From Tetrahymena thermophila SB210 (Eukaryota; Ciliophora; Oligohymenophorea; Hymenostomatida; Tetrahymenidae): DNA of 64,000 bases. Shown piece by piece: positions 37,267 through 48,437 of this stretch; positions within the stretch are counted from its first letter, which is position 1, and every line of letters begins with the position of its first letter. The DNA is taken from assembly GCF_000189635.1 (NCBI RefSeq), contig NW_002476178.1, positions 434,001-498,000 on the forward strand, read 5' to 3'. The notes under the pieces were generated by a model that had not been told where the DNA came from, did no database searches, and worked only from the letters and a program-made list of their open reading frames with translations. Both the position numbers and the translations under genes were made by a program.

Positions 37267-37889
37267 ATGGGAAATTAACCACATAAGCTCTCATCTAATA
37301 GTAATTTTTTTATCTTTTTGCTTTTTTTAATTTTTCTAAAGTAAAAAATAAATCTTAGGGTATTTAAGCTGATTCACCTATAAAAAATGAATTATCTTAA
37401 ATTGACTTATAAAATTTAGAATAATAACTGCTAATTTAAATGCATGAGTTGAATAGTATGTACACAAAAATATAAAAAAAGGTTAAACATGAGCGGAAAA
37501 AGATATTTTAAAAAATCGAAATTGCTATCATCCCTTTTAAAAGTATATATGATGACTTGGATCATATAATAAAATCTTCAAACATAAATATTATATTTAC
37601 TTTAGCTAAGTAGTCTATTTTAGATTACGTCACACTAATCCTTCGTATAAGAAAGAAATTATTGACTTTGTATGATAGTCATGTAAAAATAATCTAATCT
37701 ATAGATGAAAAGTTGAAAGAATCAGTAAAAATAAAAAATTCGTTGGAGTAATTAAAAGAATCAGTAGAATAATTAATGCCTTTTTACTAAGAAAACGATT
37801 TTCTTTAAAATTTTGATGAAAAAAATTAAGAGGATTTATTTACTTTTATTTTATAAAAATGGATAATAGAGGATCTTGATAAAAAATGA
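37267..37889 (+). CDS. Small helical/coiled-coil protein, 193 aa
   Basis: Two exons (37267-37300 and 37342-37889; intron 41 nt, phase 1) join into one frame ending TGA at 37887-37889. The start MGNQPHK has Gly at position 2, so N-myristoylation is possible but weakly supported. From residue 25 on the product is helical: IDLQNLEQQLLIQMHELN, KIQKKVKHERKKIFQKIE, then ILDYVTLILRIRKKLLTLYD and KESVEQLMPF. The composition looks like a four-helix bundle or coiled coil. I do not recognise the family. An alternative start inside exon 2 (MHEL or MYTK) would avoid the short first exon. The other + frame starting MSGKR is broken by TGA. Confidence 0.68.
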
Positions 37890-38934
37890 TAAATAAAAAA
37901 ATGTATCATTAGCAATTATTAAATTAAATTTATATTAAAATCCTGTTTAAATTTTAATACATTATTTATTGATTTCAATAATGTAGATTTAAATATTCAA
38001 CATATAAAATTGTATTCAATTATTATAATTTTAAATAAATTTACTCATTTTTACTTAAAAATTCTAATTATTTTATATTTTTGTAGTTTATTAGCCTAAT
38101 ATAACTAACTCTAATTCTTCTTGCTGTATAAAAAATCAACAAAAAGAAACTAGATAAGCGAATAAAATTGTAATCATTTAATTTAGATATTTTCTAGGAG
38201 ATAGGAGGGTTAAAGCTTTAATAACTAATTTATATTATAAAAATATTTATTTATTTCTTATTATATCATCAAAAAAAAATAATTATATCAGCAACTTTGT
38301 TTATCTTTAATAAAATGGGAATTAAATAAATTTTGTTTATGAAATTTAAATAAGGTAACATTTAGATATGAATTAGGCAATAACAAATTTATAAATTAGG
38401 AAAATATTAGGGAGGGGTGGATTTGCTTGAATTGATCAAGATAAATTGTATTATAAAATTATTTTTTATTCAAATTTTATCAAAAACTCAATTTAGTAGT
38501 TTAGAAATTTTAATGTTAACAAATAATTATTTATAAAATAAATTTCAAAAACAATAAAAAGAAATATCTTTTAAGATTAGTCATAGTATATAAACAAAAA
38601 ATTTTAAAAAATAAGCATATTAAATACTCTATAAAAATCATATTATATCATTTAAATATGTTTTAATTAACAAAATTAATGAATAATTAATTAAAGTAAT
38701 TTATTAATATTATATTAATATGATATGTTTAATTTTAAAAATAAAATAGAAATTATTTTATGTAATTTTAAAAAATTGTCGATAGAAAGAATTCTACTTA
38801 AGTAAATTCATTAAAAATAATTTCAAAAATTTAAAAAACATCTAATTTATTTTTATTATTTATTTTTTTATAAAGATCAATCAGACAATTTCATTTTCTA
38901 TATTTTTTTATCTATAAATCAAAGCTATTTCTAT
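37890..38934. other. Convergent intergenic region
   Basis: About 1 kb between the 3' ends of the coiled-coil gene (+) and the COPE gene (-). Very AT-rich. A GGGAGGGGTGG-like G run near 38412 is the only compositional feature. No gene recognised. Confidence 0.5.
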
Positions 38935-39953
38935 TCATTTTAAAGAAAGCTTTGTACTCATTTCCTAGTAGCTTTCACTCATTTCAGTGAATTTTTTGAT
39001 AAATGGAGCATTTTGGTTAATTTAACTAAGTTATGTGTAGTAATCTGGATTAGATTTATCTAATATTTCGCCTAAGATGATTAAATTGCTTAAACAAACT
39101 TCAAGTTCTTGCTTATCATATAATTCATCCTTTGAGTTCATAACTTGCAATAGTTTTTCAGCTAAAGTAAAAGCTTCTGACCACTTTTGCTATTGCATAT
39201 AGCAACTAATTTTTATATTAACTAATTTAGTTGAATCACCAAATCTTTCTTTTATTTCATCAATATACTTAATAGCATCATTATATTTTTCTTTGGCCAT
39301 CTAATTTTTATTGAAAATAATATTTTAATTTAAAACATATTTATACCATATTTATAAAATTTGTAAAAATTAATTACTAAAATGTGAACAGTAGCCAAAA
39401 GAGTGAGCACATCTTCATCGTTCATTTTTCTCATTTCTTAAAGTTTTACATCTGCCTATTCAATCTTAGCGTTTTTAAGAAGAATAAGAATATAAAGGTA
39501 AAGAAGTTCATAATTTTCTCTGAATTTAGCTTCATTAGAGGTAAAGAAGGTTAAATCATTACCAGCTAAGCCGAGATAGCAACATATAATAAGAGAATAT
39601 ATATTTTATCCATTTTATTAATATATTTCATTCATTTTTTAAGTCATAATTCTAAAGCTTTATTCTAGTTACTAAAATGACTCACTAGAGCTTGTAACCA
39701 AAGGAGTAAGATACTCATTCACAGCTTGAGCTACAGCTAGCAACTGCTAAGAAGGTTACTTTGTAAATTAAACTTGATGTTTTGGTGAATATTATTTGTG
39801 GAATTTAATTGCACGAGCGACAAAAAAATTAATTTATTAAAGATGTTATCCAAATTATGAGTCATCTGTCTAATTCCATTTATCTAAAATTTTGCTAAAG
39901 TTACCCAAATAGTAATTTTATCTAAATGAGTCTAGTAAATCTTGGGGATCCAT
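38935..39953 (-). CDS. COPE: Coatomer subunit epsilon
   Basis: Subunit of the COPI coat that carries cargo between Golgi and ER, expected to bind alpha-COP. Two exons (39953-39378, 39300-38935; intron 77 nt) give 313 aa; human epsilon-COP is 308. The start MDPQDLLDSFRQNYYLGNF matches the DELFDVKNAFYIGSYQ opening. The centre ELLYLYILILLKNAKIEQA and KMNDEDVLTLLATVHI matches the family's LLKLDRLDLA ... DEDATLTQLAT block. Repeated helix pairs (KYNDAIKYIDEI, then QKWSEAFTLAEKLLQ) are TPR-like. The end NAPFIKKFTEMSESY parallels SHPFIKEYQAKEND. Intron AT-richness and phase support the join at MAKEKYND. Whole-length agreement makes this one of the most secure calls. Confidence 0.9.
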
Positions 39954-40691
39954 TTGTAAATAATTATGCAATCTAATAATTTATAGTGCTTGATTAGTGC
40001 TTTTTTTGAAAAATGGCTATGTCTAAAGTAATAAAAAGTGTTAAATAACTTTTTTATTTATCTAAATATATCTAATTTTTTAACAAAAATAAATTATTGC
40101 TGAATTTTAATTAAGTAATTATTTGACATGAATTAAATGAATATTTCAAACAATTATAAATCAGAAATGAAAGATAATAAATAAATAAACAAACTATTCA
40201 TTCACTTGAGCAAATAAATAAATTTTTATTCTTAAATTGTTTTTTAATATGAGGAGGATACGTGTATAGTTTATCATTTTCAATCAATAGGCAAACAATT
40301 TATTTATTATCTTATATTTTATTTATTTAAACCTATTCTAAAAATCTAATAAAATAAATTAAGATAATTTCAAATAAATTTATATAAACTCAAAATATTT
40401 TCTATTCACATAAAATCAACTATTCTTACACAATAATTTAAAAACTTTCAAATATAATCTTTATAAAACTATTATAATTACTACAAATATTCAAATCCAA
40501 ATATTTTTTAAATAATTTTATCATTCTATCTCTATGAAATATTTAAACAAAAATTAAAAATAAACAAAATAATTAATAATATATTCAATAATTAATTACC
40601 ATAAATTTTTAAAAAGATACGTTTTACTTTATAGCTCTATTACAAAATTTATTTATAGATAGTTAGTCAAATAAAATTCTGAATCTATCAA
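39954..40691. other. Intergenic, AT-rich
   Basis: About 740 bp between the COPE start and the stop of the small membrane protein. Presumed COPE promoter. No gene or RNA recognised. Confidence 0.5.
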
Positions 40692-41228
40692 TCATTCGTC
40701 AACAAAATTATAAATGTTAATTTGGCTCAAAATAGCAGGGATGCCAAAATAGCATAAGTGTCTAAAGAAAACAAAAAACGTTTATCCCAATCCATAAATC
40801 ATTAAATTGAATATTGTATTTACTATAGAAATGAGAATCATAATCAAGATAGGAAGAACTAAATAAGTAGCTTAGATCTCCCTGTCTTATACAATAATTA
40901 ATTCAATAAATGGGATAAGAGCGTATGAACAAGCTAAAAATATAATTTCAAAATTCAAATTGGATGGATTTAGTGTTTCATTTGAAAATATTTTCTCAAG
41001 CTCTAAAAATCCAGGAAATAACAATACAACTTAGACAATGTTTGCTAGATTTATGATCGCAAAATATTTCCAAAATTTCTTTTTATATAATGCTTAACCT
41101 TTTAATGGTCTAATGGCTTGAGTGATTTAGATTATAATTAAGTATCCCAATAATGCTGAGCTCATTAAACACCATAACGAAGTTTAAATGTTTTAAAGGG
41201 TTTATCCAAATGTTTCTTAAGACCGCAT
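40692..41228 (-). CDS. Small multi-pass membrane protein, 178 aa
   Basis: A single frame from ATG at 41228 to TGA at 40694-40692, 179 codons. Four to five hydrophobic stretches: SSALLGYLIIIQITQAI (about 25-42); FAIINLANIVQVVLLFPGFL (about 57-76); EIIFLACSYALIPFIELIIV (about 95-114); YLVLPILIMILISIVNTIF (about 122-141); and VFFRHLCYFGIPAILSQI (about 152-170). A short basic loop (KGQALYKKKFWKY) lies between the first two. There is no cleavable signal pattern and no motif I can name. The 40-60 bp around the ATG are not coding upstream. Unknown function. Confidence 0.75.
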
Positions 41229-41853
41229 TAGCTATATTATCTATTTACTATATATTTAATTATTTTTTCAAACTTAAACTATAATTTATTTTTTTATGAT
41301 AATTTTTAAAAATTTATTGATATATGAATTGATTTTTAATAAATCTAACTAGAAATAATAAATATTTGAAATTTTTCTGTTTAATATTTAGTTTAACTAA
41401 TATAATTTAAAAACCTATTTGTATTAAAACTAATAAATAGATACTTAAATTGTTTTTCATCTTTGTTTTTAAATAATGGAATGCATAATAGTATTTATCT
41501 TGTAAAAAACACATAAAATATTAAACTATTTTTGATGATAGTAACAGATATAATTTTAGAAGTAACTCTCTTAATTTAATTTATCTTTTAGAAAAAAGTA
41601 TTAGGAATTTTATATTTAAATTTTAAAAATTTTTTATGTAACTTTATTAGAAAGATTAGTATTTAATAATAAAACAAATAATTAAAAAATTGAATTGAAA
41701 TTAAGAAAATTAAAAATTTTTAATATGAAAACTTTAAAAGTTTAATAAAGTGTTATTTTTTGATAATATATTTTATTATGAAAATCCTTAATATTTTATA
41801 TCTATTTTTTTATACTTTTTTATTATATTCATATAAAAAGATTTTACAATTCA
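41229..41853. other. Intergenic, AT-rich
   Basis: About 625 bp between two minus-strand genes. A/T runs only; presumed promoter of the small membrane protein. Confidence 0.5.
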
Positions 41854-43302
41854 TCAGAACAAAACTGCTAAGTGCAAGTAGTTGCTATCAAAATGAATTT
41901 AAACTTAGTTTATGTTGAATCCAAGTATCTTACTCAAGTCAATGAAATCTTTGTAAATAACAAGATTTACTGCATCATGGATTAGCTAATCAAAGAATGG
42001 GAATATAGAAATGAAGCTCTTAGCATTTACTAGTTGAAGGTCTTCGTCAGAAACTATGATATCTTCGAGTGTGAAATCTGCTAAATTAATTGTGAGGAAA
42101 TTCTAACTGCTAATTACATCCAGTGCTAAATCAGCTACAATATAAACAACGTTGTTATTATATTTAAAAGTAGTTTCAGGTTTTTAAGCTTCCTACATAT
42201 AGAGATTAAATCCTAGCTTAGCTTTGGCCTTTAGTTTGCTGTCTAAAAAGCTTATTTCGATAGAATTATTATCAAGAACAGGTTCGATGATAGGATAGTT
42301 AATAACTTTTAGTTTACGGAGACCGGGGAAAACAGGTGAAAGACTACGGCTATCAATGGGAGTTGTTGATGAAATAACTTGAGGTAAAGTAATGTTAAAA
42401 GTTATTTAAGTTTAAATGAAAGTTTAAATAAGTTTGTTTATAACTTATTAATCTACAAATATTTAAGTAGAATTAATGTATTCAGTAGGATTGAATTATC
42501 TGAAAGGATTTAATGGAGTAGGAGTAGTTCCGTTTCTGTAAGAGTTGCCACTTATGGGGATGTTCATATAACCATTTTATAAAAATGGCTATCCTTAAAT
42601 AGAAAGATCTATGATTCCATTTGATTAGGGGATCTTGACTTGAGTTGGAATAGTACTGCCAAATTTATTGGCTATGATTTAAACTGCTAAATCAATCAAA
42701 TTTCTGAGTACTTGTAAAGTTAAATTTGTTAATTTCAAAGCAGCTTGCAATATGAAATTAAAAAATTTATTATTTAAATGAGCTTCTAGTTAACCAGTTT
42801 TTAAATCTAAATGGGAAACTGCAAGATGAGTTGTTCCATTAGAATTAGCACTTATAAGTAAGTCAAACTTAACCTAAAGACCAGTATCAGCCAAAAATCC
42901 TTCATCTTTAATTGAGATCAAGTTAAAGAACTTGACATTATATTAAAATGAGATATATACTTTCTCAAAATTTAAGGTAACTTTCATCTTATTGCCAGTC
43001 AAAAACTCTGCGTTGCTGATTAATTTGTTAAGTTAAAGATCTGCCAAATTTATTTTAGAAACTGAGAGAGAAAGAAATTTGCTATCGAAGCTAAAATTCT
43101 AATCATTAATATGGGTTTAGAGAATAGTTGAAATTCCTTCAAAAATATTCACAAAAGAACTCTATGTATAAGATATTTGTATACCTGAATCTTAAATTCC
43201 TTGTTAGGATGATGAATTGATATCTGCATTTAAGCATAAGCCTGAGCAGAGCATACAGAAAGCAAAAAAGACTTTCAACAATATTTTTTTGTTGTAACTC
43301 AT
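41854..43302 (-). CDS. LBP/BPI/CETP-family lipid-binding protein
   Basis: Secreted two-barrel lipid-binding protein of the family that includes bactericidal/permeability-increasing protein. A single exon from ATG at 43302 to TGA at 41856-41854 gives 482 aa, like BPI (487). The N-terminus MSYNKKILLKVFFAFCMLC is a signal peptide, probably cleaved after about residue 24. The N-terminal barrel (about 40-240) has alternating beta patterns (KFLSLSVSKINLADLQL, KVYISFQYNVKFFNLISI). A Pro/Asn-rich linker (about 255-300) follows, then a second barrel (PVLDNNSIEISFLDSKLKA; NFLTINLADFTLEDIIV). The C-terminal IHFDSNYLHLAVLF strand is typical. In animals such proteins bind lipopolysaccharide; a role in handling bacterial or food lipids here is inference. 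Short + frames inside are shadows. Confidence 0.85.
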
Positions 43303-45656
43303 ATACTTTATTTTTTAAAGTTTTTCTATTTAGCAATTCTTTTATTATTAAATTGTATAAATTAATTAAAATTTGATTAATATCTTCTTTAATTTTTTAC
43401 AACATTTATCTTATAATGATGCTACTTGCACCAAGATAGTCAAATTGCTTTAATACTATTTATAAAATTACTATATTACGCAATTTGTATCATGATTTAC
43501 TCACCCACCAATCAAATCAATTCACAAAAAAAAATATAAATTTTTTAATGAATATAAATATTAATTCAACATAAATTAATCAAAAATTTATTATTTATAT
43601 AACCTATAATATAATGAACTGCTGTCATATTAAAATATATTTTTAGTTTAGAGAGTTTAGCTCATAAATTACTAAATATTTTAATATTAAATATTATCTT
43701 TCATTTTTTTTATTTATTTAAAATTTTTTTATTATTTATTAGTTTAATATGTTAAGTATTAAATAATATCATTTTTTAAATATTAATTATTTTTTTAACA
43801 ATTTTCTTTTATTTTCCTTTAATATAGAAGGATATGAAAATTTTAAAAGACACTTTAAAAATAATTATTTTGAGAATCAAAATATTTATAAGAAATAATT
43901 TTAATATTAATATTAATTTAAAGCACCTTAATTAATTAAATGATTTTTAAAATTTCAAAATTAAATTTTGAATTACGAATACTTATGTTTTCTAAAATAA
44001 ATTGTAAAAGTAAAAAATAAATTTATAATTAAGCAATAAATAAAAAATAATTAGTTTAGTTGATTTGAAAAAAGACCTTTAAAATAAAAACTGAATGCTA
44101 TAGATAAGTTTTTAAATGATAAATAAATAAGATAAAATAAATGAATACAATTTTTGAAAAATTTAAATTGTTCTTTATTGATTATTATCAAAAAAATATG
44201 CTTTATCAATTTTTTTACTGTAGTTATTTAATTTTTTTATCAAGACACATTTATATTGTTTGAGAATTTTTAAAATATAGATATTACTAAGATTTTAAAA
44301 CAAACATTATTTGGATAAGGCTGTTATATTCTAGAAAAAATTTATTTCTATTTAAAATCATTAGCTCTTGCTTTCATATTGAATTTGATCATTAAAAATT
44401 AATAATTTCATAAATTAGTCTAAAAATTCGAGAAAGAAATAATATAGAAAAATAAAAAAATCTTATATTAATTTTATCAGAAGACAGTTAATTAAACTTT
44501 TTGGTATCTTATTATTAGAATACTGATCATCTCTTAAGGTAGAAAAGGTGTATTTTTAAAAAAATATATTCAACTAATATAATTTTAAATAAAAAATACT
44601 TATGATGATAAACTTTTGGATATATTTTTAAATGCAAAGATTTATATAAATATGTTTGTATTTGCATTTATATTGATAGTATCTTACCTATTTTTTTTAC
44701 TAAAATTATGATAAGCCTCAATAAATAAATTAAAACTCTGTAATGCTTTTGGCATATATATCTTTGCTTAAAGAATATAAATAAAGGTTTTTTTAACAAA
44801 ATGACTATCGAATTCTTTGGTTAAGAATCAAATTATCAGTAAAAATTTGCTAAATTCAATATTAATTTTATTAAGGAAGTGACTTCATTTATAAGAATTA
44901 TTTTTTTATTATATGAATTAAATAAGCGAACTATTTTTAATGGATAAATTTTATATCCCACTTTTTGAAAAAAACATTCAAAAAAATAAATTTATCTTAA
45001 CATATTAATAAAATTGTTTAAATTTTATTAGCTATATTGACATGATATATAATAAAATAATGGATTTAAATCATTAATAAATAATTTTAAGTTTAAAATG
45101 TTAAGTAAAAAGCATATTTATTTTATAAATCTTTTAGCATTTTTTATATAATTTATTAGTTAGGTATATTTATAAAATTATCTGATTGTGATGTTAAGTA
45201 TTGGGGAAATATCTATTATATAATAATTATATTTAAATAATTCAATCTAATTAGGTTAATGTTTTTAAGATAAGAAGAAACTTTTTATTTTGGTACATAG
45301 AAAATTCATAGAATAATTTAATTTAAAAATGTGATAGAAAAACAAATTGTATCTCAAAATTTTTTTCTATAGAATATTTTTAGAACAAATTATGAAAATA
45401 TATGTAAATGTAAGTGTTATAGCTACTTTTAATCTCTTTTAAATGTCAAAAATATACTTAGAAAATAACTATAATTTAATTATTCAATAATCTACATAAC
45501 TTTTTCTAAAGCCATTAAAAAATAAATTATCTTATTATGAGTTAGCTATAACATGATAAAGTGATAGAAATATAGAGCCCTATTAGCACATTCAGTAAAT
45601 TAATTTAAAATTTTAAGTTTTAAAAAACAAAATTTAATATTTTAGGAAGTTAATAC
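43303..45656. other. Longest gene desert of the window (2.35 kb)
   Basis: Divergent spacer between the LBP/BPI gene (-) and a membrane-protein gene (+). Extremely AT-rich. A 55-codon + frame at 44801-44968, preceded by AACAAA, is the only coding-like patch (see rejected). No tRNA, snRNA or repeat array could be recognised. Confidence 0.45.
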
Positions 45657-47847
45657 ATGATATCGAGGAAATAAATAAACTATCTATAAGGAGATGAAGA
45701 TACCCACAAAGATCTAGCTTTAAGTTCTATAGTTATAGGCTCTAATATTAATATAGAAAGAAACTAAGAATAAACTCCTTCAAATAATTCAAAAATCGAA
45801 CAAAATAATGCCTAAAATAATGAACAATTAAATGAATTTTTAGAAGATGTGTAGTATGATGATTAAAAGGGCTACTAAGTAAAAAGCTTGAATAAATTTG
45901 AAGAAAAGGAAGATATAGAAAATTAAAAAGATAGATATGAGTTATAAAGGCTTAGCACTACAGCAGGCTTATTGGAAGATGAATACTTTGGCGAAGACTC
46001 TGAAAAGAAATAAAATAAAAGAAGCAAATATATTAATCCAGATATGTTTAATAAATTAAGAGATCATCATGTTGATTGGGATTATAATGTATTTTTTGAG
46101 ATATTTTGGTATCATATTTTAAATTATATGCTTATTGGGCCTTTCGTCACATTGGTTTATTACAAAAAAAGAGTACTTATGCGAAATTTGCAATTTTGGG
46201 GCAATACTTAAGCATTTTACATACAAACAACTTTTTTTATTTTTAACGTATTTATAATCACTCTTTACTTTACCTCTTCCAGTTAAAATATATACCTAGT
46301 AGAAATTATATTCACATTCTTTATTATGATTCTTCGTTGCTATATTATAGCTTGCAAGTATATTTTTATAAATTAATTTATTTAACTAAATATTAAGCAT
46401 ATATTTTTTTTACAAGGTATGCAACCCTTCATCCTGATAAAATCAAACTTTATAGAGATTATGTATTAGATGTAAAATTAACAATAACAGATTACTACCT
46501 TACAAACTGGAAAGATTAAGATGATAAAACATTATATAGAGAGACTTATAATGCTCTATAAAGAGGAGAATTTGATCCATCTATGTTTTATATATCGTAA
46601 GTTATTATTAATACTTATTTAAAAAAACTAAACTCTTTAAAATTAAACAAATAAGATTTTTTGTTGAACCTTCTAAGTAAGCTGCTGATGAAATGAACGA
46701 ACTGAATTAAAATATTAGTAAACACCACTCTTATACTACAGTTAAATACTAGCCTAAATGCATTTTCCCTGTTTAATAGACATAATATTTTTATGGATAT
46801 TCTGTACTTGGATATTTGATTAGATAGTATAGTAAATAAAATCGTGGTTCATCTCAAATCCTTCAGGCACTTATATTAGCTGGAATCAGAACAGCTGGAC
46901 CTATAATATATAGATATATATACAGAGAAAATTTTGAATTTAGAGGAATAGAAATTGCCTAACTAGTAGCTTTATCGATAAATACATTTTTTGGATATTT
47001 ATTCTCTTTCGTATTTTTATTTTTTTACATTCGTGATATGAAACTCAAAGATTTTATGCTAAATTAATGTAAGTTAATGCTTTAAGTTAAAAAAATTCAT
47101 CTAAGTGAGAAAAAAGTACTTCCAACTGTTGATATTATAAACCCTTATTCATTAAAAGGTAAATTTTTTTAAAAATTATTAAATGGTAAATAATAATTTA
47201 TTTATTATTAAGGTTGGTCAATTTTGAGAAGAATCTGTTTAGATTATGGCAAATAATATGTACTTAGAATGCAAGCTTATCTTACAATTTACTTTTTTTC
47301 TATTTTTATCACAACTATAATTCTTATTTTGTGGGTCTTAAAGATATATAAGCTTGATAACATATACCCTATTATGTGCTTATATGAACTTATTGTTACT
47401 TTTTCAATATTGCTAGCCATATTATATTAAGGTTGCCTTTTAAATGAATGTTTTGAATATTATAAAAATACTCTAGGTGATCACAAGGTTTTATTTTTAG
47501 ATATTATGAGAATGAAAAATGTTTATTTTAAAGATTAAAATTTTGTTGCTTCAAATTTTGTTCTTAAAAAGAGCTTAACAAAAATTAAATAAATTTTAAA
47601 AATTTCTGATTAAACTAAAACCCATGACGAAAATATTAATGACTATCTTAACTAGCTTATGAATAGCATATCTGATTGTGAAAATGAAGTTGATTAAGAT
47701 TTTAGAAACTAACCTTTTACATTATATGGTATTACCATCACTTTAACACTGTTTTAATAGTTAGTAATTGCTTTACTAACAGTTGTTGCTGGTTTTGTCC
47801 AAATTTATTTATTTATTAATAATAAAATTTCAACTTCATCATTATGA
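45657..47847 (+). CDS. Multi-pass membrane protein, 672 aa, unknown family
   Basis: Four exons (45657-46357, 46417-46596, 46656-47158, 47213-47847; introns 59, 59 and 54 nt) with consistent phases. The N-terminal ~135 residues are cytosolic-type, acidic and Gln/Asn-rich. A membrane-associated part follows: VFFEIFWYHILNYMLIG with PFVTLVYY; then FYIQTTFFIFNVFIITLYF and YLVEIIFTFFIMIL; later ALSINTFFGYLFSFVFLFFY; YFFSIFITTIILILWVL and IVTFSILLAILY; and a last ITITLTLFQQLVIALLTV. That makes about seven to eight helices, with a ~150-residue soluble loop (about 260-390) containing YATLHPDKIKLYRDY. I know no matching domain; transporter or channel is only a guess. It is divergent from the LBP/BPI gene. 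Confidence 0.8.
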
Positions 47848-48437
47848 AAAATTTTGTTCTATTTTAATTTAAATGTATATTAAATATATATATATATATA
47901 TAATCTGTAAAATATAAAAGATAATATAAAATTAATTTATAATCAATTTTGTCTAACTTCAATTTTAATGTATATAAATTGTAAAATATAAAAAAACAAT
48001 ACAAAATATATTTTTTATTTATTTTAAAATTAATAGTTTTCTTTCAAACTAAAAAACTATTCACTTTTGAAAAACTCAAAATAATCAAAAACTTCCTTAG
48101 CTATAAAAGGATAAATAAACCATAGAATATAAAGATTAATTATGAATATTTTTTTTATCAAAAAAAACTAGAGATATCAAAAAAATTTCTTTTTATCAAG
48201 TAAGATTGATTTACTAAATATTTAAAAAATGTTTCTTTTATTTGCAACTGACTGAAAAATAAATTTATAATTATTATAATTTTGAAATTTAATTGAAAGA
48301 AATTTACTTCTATTCTAAATTTATTATTTTTAAATGTTTTTATTTGATTAAATGGATAAAATGTATTTTAAAAAATAAAAAAATAAAAATATAAAACAAA
48401 TAATTTTCATATTTGCCTCAATCATATCATACTATTT
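47848..48437. other. Convergent intergenic region
   Basis: About 590 bp between the membrane-protein stop (+) and the Cys-rich gene stop (-). Contains an (AT)n tract and two similar TTTAATGTATAT-like blocks near 47870 and 47965. No coding frame. Confidence 0.5.
47884..47902. repeat. (AT)n microsatellite
   Basis: Nineteen bases of perfect alternating A and T just downstream of the membrane-protein stop. Likely to vary between strains; no function is evident. Confidence 0.8.

Noticed and set aside
44801..44968. 55-codon plus-strand frame starting MTIEFFGQ in the 2.35-kb spacer.
   Set aside because: Too short to separate from chance under a one-stop code, and no partner exon was found. Kept only as a finding to test.
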